Assembly (NCBI GenBank): GCA_002381225.1
Contig: DFSS01000015.1
Location: forward strand, 9,358 to 54,514
Source of the DNA: Flavobacteriales bacterium UBA3431
Lineage (GTDB): Bacteria; Bacteroidota; Bacteroidia; Flavobacteriales; Schleiferiaceae
Direction: 5' to 3'
DNA length: 45,157 nt
The stretch's first letter is position 1; every line of letters starts with the position of its first letter. The position numbers were made by a program, and so were the translations under genes. Below are positions 25,401-31,224 of this stretch, one piece after another. Under the pieces are notes generated by a model. That model saw only the letters and a list, made by a program, of their open reading frames with translations. It made no database searches and had not been told where the DNA came from.

Positions 25401-26384
25401 TCAACCGTTAAAGATGACTTTCGAGCCTTCCGTGTCCAGTTGGAAGGGGAAGGGGCGGCAGTCGTTCATGGCGGCGTCCAAGGCGGCATGGGCCGAGGGC
25501 GGAGCAAGGAAAAGCATAAATCCACCACCACCGGCACCCAAAAGCTTTCCGCCCCAAGCACCTGCGGCCAAGCCGGCCTCGTAGGCCTCTTGGATGCGCG
25601 GATTGCTAATGCCGGAGGCTAGCGATTGCTTAAGCTTCCAATTTTCGTGCAAATGTGCGCCGAGGTCACTCCAGTTACCGGCAATCAGGGAGGCGGCAAA
25701 GGGGTCCACGAAGCTGACCATCGTTTTGAGGGCGGCCACCTTGTCGGCTTCACTGCTTTTTTGGCTCTGTTCCGCAAGAATGGCACTGGCGCTGCGCTGG
25801 TTACCCAAATAATAGAGCTTCAGGTGTTGACAAAAGTCCCCTTGAAGCGGGTGGGAAAGTGCGAGCGCTTGAACTTCCACCTCATCGTTGGGCAGAAAGC
25901 GAATGATGTTGAGCCCCCCGTAGGCCGCCGCATACTGGTCTTGCTTACCGATGGGTTCGCCCAAATCCTCTAACTCCACTTGGCAGGCGGTGTGGCCTAA
26001 CCAGGCCTTGTCGACTTCCGCCAAACGGTTTTGGCGCGCCATGAGGTTGTGCAAGGTGCCCACCGTAAAGCTTGAGGAGGAGCCCATGCCTGTTCCTGCC
26101 GGCACATCGGCAATGGAACTGACCTCTAATCCTTCGTGTACGCCCAATTTCTGCATGATGGTGCGCAGAATGGGGTGCTGAAGATCGGCCACTGCGCCGA
26201 CGGTTTCCGTTTTGGAGTACTTCGTTCGAATCTCACCCGGCTCAAAGTAGTCATGCGACGAAATGTACATATACTTGTCAATCGTCGTGGATAGGACCGC
26301 TCCACCATGTTGGCGGTAAAAGGCCGGCAAATCACTCCCTCCGCCAACAAAGGAAATTCGAAAAGGGGTCCGAGTAATGATCAC
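25401..26384 (-). CDS. hddA: GHMP-family D-glycero-D-manno-heptose 7-phosphate kinase
   Basis: 327 residues from a GTG at 26384 (VIITRTPFRISFVGGGSDLP); an upstream reading adds 20 residues that are only overlap with the preceding gene. GHMP motif 1 is RISFVGGGSDLPAF, motif 2 the ATP loop PAGTGMGSSSSF, and motif 3 lies in GGKLLGAGGGGFMLF. The GTG overlaps the TGA of the HddC-GmhB gene (GTGA), showing coupled translation. In the GDP-heptose pathway HddA phosphorylates C1 to give the alpha-1,7-bisphosphate. A fucokinase or other sugar kinase has similar motifs, but the flanking genes make the heptose role the best reading. Confidence 0.88.
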   Translation of the reverse strand: MIITRTPFRISFVGGGSDLPAFYRQHGGAVLSTTIDKYMYISSHDYFEPGEIRTKYSKTETVGAVADLQHPILRTIMQKLGVHEGLEVSSIADVPAGTGMGSSSSFTVGTLHNLMARQNRLAEVDKAWLGHTACQVELEDLGEPIGKQDQYAAAYGGLNIIRFLPNDEVEVQALALSHPLQGDFCQHLKLYYLGNQRSASAILAEQSQKSSEADKVAALKTMVSFVDPFAASLIAGNWSDLGAHLHENWKLKQSLASGISNPRIQEAYEAGLAAGAWGGKLLGAGGGGFMLFLAPPSAHAALDAAMNDCRPFPFQLDTEGSKVIFNG

Positions 26385-27685
26385 GTCGTCGGGGTTTCTT
26401 CCGTGAAGATACGGGCCACTGCGTCTTCCAAGGTATCGGCCCAAAAATCCGGCTCAGGCCCGGGAACGGCGCCATGGCCGGTGCGTACACGAATCGTGCG
26501 CACTCCAGCTGCCCGACCTGCTTCGATGTCCCGTGGGCTATCGCCCACCATCCAGCTTTGGCTCAAATCAATATTGAACCGGTCCGCGGCGGCCAGCAGC
26601 ATGCCCGGGCTGGGTTTCCGGCAATTGCAGGGAATTTTATACTCCGGACGCTCTTCCGGAAACCCTCCATGGGGGTGGTGTGGACAATAGTACAAGGCGT
26701 CCACAAAGGCTCCTTGGGCCCCCAGTTGACGGTCCATGCGTGCGTGGATGGCATCTATGCCGTCGAGGTCGGTCAAGCCACGTGCCACAGCACTCTGATT
26801 GGTGACGACGACGCTGATAAAATCGCTTTGGTTGATTTGCCGAATGGCTTTTCCCGCGAAGGCATAAACCTGCATTTCATCCGGATGCTTGATCAAGTCC
26901 GTATCGAGGTTGATGACCCCGTCTCGATCCAAGAAAATGGCCCGTTGCGGTTGGGTGAGGTTGCGCGCAGAAACCTTTCCAGTGGTCACGGCGCGTTCGA
27001 CTTCCGCATGCCGCTCGGGCTTGCCCATGTCTTTAATGTATTCTGGACTCGCATACGCAAAAAGTCGATGCTCACTGGCCCAGCGGGGAAAAAGATCCCG
27101 CCCGAAATCACTGGATATCCCCACTGGAATCTGACCAATGAGCCGATTTTCCATGAGGTAAAATGCCGCATTGACGCAGTTGGGGTAGTCGATTCCTTCG
27201 GCATGCGGCTTTCCATGAACCGCTACCACGCGACCCTCTCGGTTCATTTGGACCAAATCCGAATCGTATGGGTGGTCATTCGGATGCACAAAGAGGGTAG
27301 CCTGGGCGCGTTTGCTCACATGGTAGGCCTCCATTTGGGCCAAATCAATGTCACTCAGGGTATCCCCGTACATCACCCAAAACGTTTCAGGAAGCATGCC
27401 GCGAAGCTCCGCCAGTGCGCCGGCCGTCCCCAGGGGTGTCGTTTCTTCGAAGTAGTGGATGTCCACGCCCCAGGTCGAACCATCGCCAAAATGTGCTCGA
27501 ATTTGGTCCCCGAGATGGCCGATGGTAAAGAAAAAGCGCTCAATTCCTTGAGCGCTGTAGGTTTCGACCAAATGTTGCAAGACGGGTTTTCCCGCCAAGG
27601 GAACCATGGGTTTCGCGGTATCCGGAAAGGCATTTTGCAAACGTGTGCCTTTGCCTCCGGCGAGAACCACGGCCGTAGTGACCAT
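26381..27685 (-). CDS. Fused heptose-1-phosphate nucleotidyltransferase and heptose bisphosphate phosphatase (HddC-GmhB)
   Basis: 434 residues in one frame. Residues 1-235 are a sugar nucleotidyltransferase: VVLAGGKGTRL (4-16), KPMVPLAGKPVLQHLV, and metal/sugar residues VMYGDTLSDID. Residues 247-430 are a HAD-IIIA phosphatase of the GmhB type: FLDRDGVINLD (D253, D255), VVTNQS, the zinc loop C334/H336 with C353/C355 in CNCRKPSPG, and VGDSPRDIEAG (D382). One protein should therefore remove the 7-phosphate from the bisphosphate and then attach the nucleotide to C1, steps 3 and 4 of NDP-heptose synthesis. Guanylyl versus adenylyl specificity cannot be read directly; the HddA partner argues for GDP. 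It starts three bases after trxA. Confidence 0.88.
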   Translation of the reverse strand: MVTTAVVLAGGKGTRLQNAFPDTAKPMVPLAGKPVLQHLVETYSAQGIERFFFTIGHLGDQIRAHFGDGSTWGVDIHYFEETTPLGTAGALAELRGMLPETFWVMYGDTLSDIDLAQMEAYHVSKRAQATLFVHPNDHPYDSDLVQMNREGRVVAVHGKPHAEGIDYPNCVNAAFYLMENRLIGQIPVGISSDFGRDLFPRWASEHRLFAYASPEYIKDMGKPERHAEVERAVTTGKVSARNLTQPQRAIFLDRDGVINLDTDLIKHPDEMQVYAFAGKAIRQINQSDFISVVVTNQSAVARGLTDLDGIDAIHARMDRQLGAQGAFVDALYYCPHHPHGGFPEERPEYKIPCNCRKPSPGMLLAAADRFNIDLSQSWMVGDSPRDIEAGRAAGVRTIRVRTGHGAVPGPEPDFWADTLEDAVARIFTEETPTT

Positions 27686-27688
27686 ACC

Positions 27689-28006
27689 TTAGAGTTGTGC
27701 CTCGAGCTTGCCCGCGAGCACGTTTTTCGGTGCAACACCCACTTGTTTATCGACTACCTCGCCATTTTTGAAAATCAAGAGGGTAGGGATATTGCGGATG
27801 CCAAATTGCATGGCGATTTCGCCTTCTTTATCCACGTCCACTTTGCCAACGACGGCACGGCCTTCAAAGTCTTGAGCGAGCTCGTCCACAATCGGTCCAA
27901 CCATGCGGCAGGGACCACACCATGCGGCCCAAAAGTCCACGAGTACGGGGGTATCAGATTTCAAGACTAGGTCTTGGAAGTTGCTTTCTGTAATTTCAAG
28001 TGCCAT
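27689..28006 (-). CDS. trxA: Thioredoxin
   Basis: 105 residues, a standard single-domain thioredoxin: LVDFWAAWCGPCRMVGP with the WCGPC redox motif, the cis-Pro segment NIPTLLIFKNGE and a final helix. It lacks a signal peptide, so it is cytosolic. It reduces protein disulfides using thioredoxin reductase. In many Bacteroidota trxA lies next to dnaE; here it instead heads the heptose cassette, with three bases between its stop and the next ATG. A consensus -7 box lies about 26 bases upstream. Confidence 0.96.
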   Translation of the reverse strand: MALEITESNFQDLVLKSDTPVLVDFWAAWCGPCRMVGPIVDELAQDFEGRAVVGKVDVDKEGEIAMQFGIRNIPTLLIFKNGEVVDKQVGVAPKNVLAGKLEAQL

Positions 28007-28031
28007 CGCTATGGATTCAATAAGTGAAAGG

Positions 28032-28039
28032 CAAATATA
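28032..28039 (-). promoter_or_regulatory. Promoter -7 box for trxA and probably the heptose cassette
   Basis: Minus-strand TATATTTG, an exact TAnnTTTG match, leaving a leader of about 20 bases before trxA. A perfect inverted repeat GGCTA-TAT-TAGCC lies just upstream at 28048-28060 and could be an operator; no -33 TTTG is evident. Confidence 0.55.
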
Positions 28040-28047
28040 CCCGCCTC

Positions 28048-28060
28048 GGCTATATTAGCC
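28048..28060. repeat. Short palindrome between trxA and the Kazal gene
   Basis: GGCTA-TAT-TAGCC, a perfect 5-bp inverted repeat with a three-base centre. It sits at about the position a -33 element would occupy for trxA and 33 bases before the divergent Kazal gene, so it may be a regulator site; it could also be chance. Confidence 0.3.
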
Positions 28061-28092
28061 ATGGAACTTAGATCACAAATCAGCGCATTTCT

Positions 28093-28308
28093 ATGAAAAA
28101 ATACCCCATTGTGTTGCTCACTCTGACGGCCATGGTTTGGAGTGCGTGCGAAACCGCGCCATGTCCGCCCGGAAACCCCCGTGCAGAGTGCATTTGTCCA
28201 GCCGTCTACGATCCTGTGTGTGGATGCGATGGGAAAACCTATGGCAATGACTGCGAAGCGGGTTGTGCCGGTGTGGAGTCCTGGACGGTGGGGGAATGCG
28301 GAGGCTGA
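28093..28308 (+). CDS. Small lipoprotein with a Kazal-type protease-inhibitor domain
   Basis: 71 residues. The N-terminus MKKYPIVLLTLTAMVWSAC is a lipoprotein signal with the lipobox Cys at residue 19. The mature part is a single Kazal-like domain: ICPAVYDPVCGCDGKTYGN then DCEAGCAGV and ending GEC, with the Cys pattern and the PVCGxDGxTYxNxC core. Kazal domains inhibit serine proteases by presenting a reactive loop. In bacteria such lipoproteins are little studied and could protect the cell from its own secreted subtilases or from grazers' proteases; that is inference. The gene is divergent from trxA and converges with the small membrane protein gene, stop to stop. Confidence 0.85.
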   Translation: MKKYPIVLLTLTAMVWSACETAPCPPGNPRAECICPAVYDPVCGCDGKTYGNDCEAGCAGVESWTVGECGG

Positions 28309-28488
28309 CTAGTTCTTGGACCCTCGGAACCACTGGAACAGAGTCAAGGCTCCTCCCAGCATAGAAAGCGTAAAGCCCGACCAGTAGACGTTTCGGGCGC
28401 CCATAAGGTGGTTCATGAAGAAAATATCGGATGTGAGGATCAAAAGGTAGCCTACCACGAGGAGGCTGGGTCCAAGTTTAGATTTCAT
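28309..28488 (-). CDS. Small membrane protein of unknown function
   Basis: 59 residues from MKSKLGPSLLVVGYLLILTSD. Two hydrophobic segments (about 7-23 and 34-51) separated by the loop FFMNHLMGARNVYW, with a basic C-terminus (FRGSKN). It resembles the two-helix gliding-motility/inner-membrane micro-proteins often found in Bacteroidota, but I cannot name a family. The start is chosen at the Met after the tRNA terminator; a longer reading would run through the terminator and tRNA-Asp. Its stop codon abuts the stop of the Kazal gene (28306-28308 versus 28309-28311). Confidence 0.65.
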   Translation of the reverse strand: MKSKLGPSLLVVGYLLILTSDIFFMNHLMGARNVYWSGFTLSMLGGALTLFQWFRGSKN

Positions 28489-28522
28489 GATGAGAATGTA
28501 CGCCCAAGAATGGTTTGAAAAC

Positions 28523-28551
28523 AAAAAAGCCCGCTCGGAAGCAGGCTTTTT
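28523..28551 (-). terminator. Terminator of the tRNA-Asp transcript (bidirectional shape)
   Basis: Minus-strand AGCCTGC-N6-GCGGGCT with one G-T pair, flanked by A and T runs on both sides. It begins directly after the tRNA 3' end and precedes the small membrane-protein gene. Confidence 0.82.
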
Positions 28552-28552
28552 G

Positions 28553-28626
28553 CGGTGCGGACGGGACTCGAACCCGCGACCCTCGGCGTGACAGGCCGAT
28601 ATTCTAACCAACTGAACTACCGCACC
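28553..28626 (-). tRNA. tRNA-Asp (anticodon GTC)
   Basis: The minus strand gives a 74-base cloverleaf: acceptor GGTGCGG pairing with CCGCACC, D-arm AGTTCAGTTGGTT, anticodon loop CTGTCAC (GTC) on a GGC.../GCC stem, and T-arm GCGGGTTCGAGTCCCGT. It closely follows the E. coli tRNA-Asp pattern. The discriminator base is G, and the 3' CCA is not encoded (CAA follows), so it must be added post-transcriptionally. A consensus promoter lies 27 bases upstream and a terminator directly downstream, so it is a single-gene transcription unit. Confidence 0.96.
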
Positions 28627-28652
28627 AGTGTTGGTTCTTCCAAGGAAGGGTG

Positions 28653-28682
28653 CAAATATATACCGCTTAGGCCATTCGCAAA
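28653..28682 (-). promoter_or_regulatory. Promoter of tRNA-Asp
   Basis: Minus-strand TTTG (28679-28682), an 18-base gap, then TATATTTG (28653-28660), the best complete -33/-7 pair in the window. It overlaps the last codons of the upstream permease gene (28667). Confidence 0.75.
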
Positions 28683-29881
28683 ACCTGTGAAGGGTGGAAT
28701 TTTGATAAAATTTTCGCTGGGAGGACGGAGGTCGCTAAAACTGCTGTGATTATGAAGAGATTAGCCAAGAGAAACCCGCTCCAGTCCCAGGAAACCGGGA
28801 CATGGTCGACGTAATAGGTTTGGGGATCCAGAGGTAGAATTTGGCTGCTCCACTGCACCCAGAGCAGTCCCAAGGCCAAAAGATTCCCGCCCAGCATGCC
28901 TTTCAAAACGGATTGGCTAAAAAGGGCAAGCATGGCTTGGGTCAAGCGACCCGTAGAAAGTCCCATCGCCCGGAGAATGGCTACGGCTTTGCGCCGCTCA
29001 ATGACTCGGATAAAAACGACCACGGAGGCGTTGAAGGCGGCGACCAAGGTGAGAATAATCCCCAATATCCAGGTGTTCGTGTCGAACAAATCTAACCATT
29101 GGTACAATTGCGGGAAATCCTGACGTGGCGAATACACATCGCATTCCAAAGGGAGGAGTGCGCGCAAGGCATCCATGTCGCTCGCTTCCGTGGCGCCGTA
29201 GAACAGCCAGGCTTGGTGCTGTTCCGACGTCCAGCGGTTCAGTTTTTGAACTTGCCGTTCATCCACAAAAATGATGCGTTCGTCCCACTCGAAGAGCCCT
29301 GTTTCATAGAGGCCTGCCACGCGGTAGTAGCGCAAAGTGGGCAAGGAAGCTGGATCTCGGGAAAAGTACATTTCGAAGGTGCTGTCCACATCGAGCCGCA
29401 ATTGACGCGCCATTTCGCGCGAGAGGCACACTTCGTTGGATGGCCATGCGGGAAGGCGTCCCGCCACCAAAGATTTTGAAACCCGTTCTGGGAGCGAAGA
29501 AAGGCCCATAAGTTGGGCGCCAAGCATCTGGGAATGGGTCGTGGCCATGCCGGCCTTAAAGCAGGCACTGTGCCATGCGCCTGATTGACCATGCGGGGTA
29601 GATTGCATCCGGATGACATCTGCATCGCTCATGGGCAAGGCGTCGGCATCGGCACTCAGGGCTTGTTGATACCCGCGTACTTGGAGGTCCCCATGAAAGG
29701 TGGCCACCTTGTGATCGATGGCTTCTTGCAAGCCGCGACCAGTGGATATCCCCAAAAGGACCGTGCAAATTCCGGCGCCAATGACGGTGGACGCCAATAC
29801 GTTCGAAACGGAAGCCCGAGTGCTTCGACGGCCCCATTGCCAGCCTAGCCATATCGAGAAAAATCGCCATCTTGAACCCAT
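28667..29881 (-). CDS. FtsX/LolC-like ABC transporter permease
   Basis: 404 residues from MGSRWRFFSIWLGWQWG. One N-terminal membrane helix (about 26-46, VSNVLASTVIGAGICTVLLG) is followed by a large periplasmic MacB-PCD-like domain and three C-terminal helices (from TWILGIILTLVAAFNASVVVFIRV), ending LPAKILSKFHPSQVLRMA. This is the architecture of LolC/LolE and other FtsX permeases, and ERRKAVAILRAMG is the conserved cytoplasmic loop that contacts the ATPase. It probably takes part in lipoprotein release from the inner membrane. No ATPase gene is adjacent. The start codon overlaps that of NamZ on the opposite strand. A start 13 codons upstream is possible but would lie inside namZ. Confidence 0.82.
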   Translation of the reverse strand: MGSRWRFFSIWLGWQWGRRSTRASVSNVLASTVIGAGICTVLLGISTGRGLQEAIDHKVATFHGDLQVRGYQQALSADADALPMSDADVIRMQSTPHGQSGAWHSACFKAGMATTHSQMLGAQLMGLSSLPERVSKSLVAGRLPAWPSNEVCLSREMARQLRLDVDSTFEMYFSRDPASLPTLRYYRVAGLYETGLFEWDERIIFVDERQVQKLNRWTSEQHQAWLFYGATEASDMDALRALLPLECDVYSPRQDFPQLYQWLDLFDTNTWILGIILTLVAAFNASVVVFIRVIERRKAVAILRAMGLSTGRLTQAMLALFSQSVLKGMLGGNLLALGLLWVQWSSQILPLDPQTYYVDHVPVSWDWSGFLLANLFIITAVLATSVLPAKILSKFHPSQVLRMA

Positions 29882-29895
29882 GCAGCGTAAAGATA
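29868..29895. promoter_or_regulatory. Overlapping divergent start/promoter region of the permease and NamZ genes
   Basis: The ATG of namZ (29880-29882) and the ATG of the permease (29881-29879, minus) share two bases in CATG. On the minus strand TATCTTTA (29888-29895) lies six bases before the permease ATG; on the plus strand CATCTTG (29868-29874) lies five bases before the namZ ATG. Each presumed -7 box is therefore inside the other gene's coding sequence. Confidence 0.4.
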
Positions 29896-31196
29896 CTTGG
29901 CTCGTCGGAGCCGTAGGCATCGTCTTTTATTTTTTCTTGCCCATCTCGGCCCAAAGTCAAGGCTATACGCCGTATTTGAAAGGGGCGGAACATACGGGTG
30001 CGCTGCAGATGGAAGTTCTCCAAGAATCCCCGGATACATTGCGCTATGCCTTGGTGGCCCACGCCGCAAGCTTGAACTACGATCCCAAGAAAAAGCGCTT
30101 GGTCAATACTGTTGAGCGCGCACGGAAGCTCCATCTCAACGTGGTGAAGATCTTCTCACCCGAGCACGGTTTCACGGGCAGCTTTTCGGCCGGGGAGCAC
30201 GTAGAGGACGAAGAGGTTGATGGGGTGAAGATTCCCATGGTCTCGCTCTATGGGTCGCATAAAAAGCCCACGGCGGAGGACTTGGCCGATGTGGACGTTG
30301 TGCTTTTTGACCTGCAAGATGTGGGGGTACGCTTTTACACGTACATCAGTACGCTGACCTATGTGATGGAAGCCTGTGCCGAATTCAAGAAGCCTCTGAT
30401 TGTGCTCGACCGGCCCAATCCCTTTGCTAACGTCGTGGATGGTCCTGTGCTCGATACCGCCTACACCAGCTTCGTGGGCCTACATCCTGTGCCCGTCCTG
30501 TATGGGATGACGATGGGGGAGTATGCCCAAATGGTTCACGGCGAAGGCTGGATCCGAGGAGCCGATTCCCTTCAGCTCCGGGTCATTCCCTGCGTAGACT
30601 ACCACCGGGAGCCCGTTTCATTCCCTGATGAAGCTCCCCCTTCGCCCAACTTGCCCAATGCGCATGCCATTGCCCTCTATCCCTCGCTCTGTTTTTTTGA
30701 AGCCGCGCCGGTGAGCGTAGGCCGGGGAACGGAAGCACCCTTTGAGTGGCTCGGTGCACCTTGGATCGATGCAACAGGATTCGCCTTTGTGCCGATGCCC
30801 AATGCGGGCGCTAGTTCTCCCAAATTTCAATCGGATACCTGCCATGGATGGGATTTGCGCACCATGCCCATTCATCCAGAGCAGGGACTGCAGCTGAATT
30901 ACCTCCACGATATCTACCACGCCTATGCCGCGCAGGGACGGGATACGGCAAGGCCCTTCTTTACCTCCTTCATGGATAAGCTGGCGGGAGGAACGTCGCT
31001 GGAAGATGCCTTAGAGGCGGGCCAAAGCGTCCAAGAAATCCAAGCTTCATGGCAGCCGGACCTCGAGGCCTTCAAACAGATTCGGAGCCGCTACCTTCTC
31101 TACAGTATGAAGCCTATTCCCTTGCCAGCCCTCATGCCTCCTTCCGCGGCACCTGCCAAGAAAACCAAAAAGCCTACGAAAAAAGGCGCCCAGTAG
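29880..31196 (+). CDS. namZ: NamZ-like exo-beta-N-acetylmuramidase (DUF1343, GH171)
   Basis: 438 residues from MQRKDTWLVGAVGIVFYFFLPISAQSQ, a signal peptide. DUF1343 hallmarks are SPEHGFTGSFSAGE, the central VLFDLQDVGVRFYTYISTL, LDRPNP, YGMTMGEYAQMV, and SVGRGTEAPFEWLGAPW. Characterised NamZ removes MurNAc from the non-reducing end of peptidoglycan fragments, so it would work with a hexosaminidase such as the GH20 at 6018 in wall recycling. The C-terminus has a short Lys/Pro/Ala-rich tail (APAKKTKKPTKKGAQ) not needed by the family. A hairpin terminator overlaps its stop codon. The start is shared head-to-head with the permease gene. Confidence 0.9.
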   Translation: MQRKDTWLVGAVGIVFYFFLPISAQSQGYTPYLKGAEHTGALQMEVLQESPDTLRYALVAHAASLNYDPKKKRLVNTVERARKLHLNVVKIFSPEHGFTGSFSAGEHVEDEEVDGVKIPMVSLYGSHKKPTAEDLADVDVVLFDLQDVGVRFYTYISTLTYVMEACAEFKKPLIVLDRPNPFANVVDGPVLDTAYTSFVGLHPVPVLYGMTMGEYAQMVHGEGWIRGADSLQLRVIPCVDYHREPVSFPDEAPPSPNLPNAHAIALYPSLCFFEAAPVSVGRGTEAPFEWLGAPWIDATGFAFVPMPNAGASSPKFQSDTCHGWDLRTMPIHPEQGLQLNYLHDIYHAYAAQGRDTARPFFTSFMDKLAGGTSLEDALEAGQSVQEIQASWQPDLEAFKQIRSRYLLYSMKPIPLPALMPPSAAPAKKTKKPTKKGAQ

Positions 31197-31205
31197 GCGC
31201 CTTTT
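31181..31205. terminator. Bidirectional terminator between namZ and the second TonB receptor
   Basis: AAAAGGCGCC-CAGTA-GGCGCCTTTT: a perfect 10-bp inverted repeat with A and T flanks, serving both converging genes. The namZ TAG stop (31194-31196) lies in the loop and first stem base. Confidence 0.85.
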
Positions 31206-31224
31206 ATCTTGGTAAAGAAGCTCC

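Noticed and set aside
26474..27970. Long open frame of 498 codons on the plus strand
   Set aside because: It runs antisense to the HddC-GmhB fusion and trxA, whose motifs are complete. Its translation has no recognisable domain and it reflects GC-rich codon bias on the opposite strand.
28309..28611. Longer 100-residue reading of the small membrane protein
   Set aside because: It would be translated through tRNA-Asp and its terminator; the Met at 28488 gives a sensible membrane protein instead.
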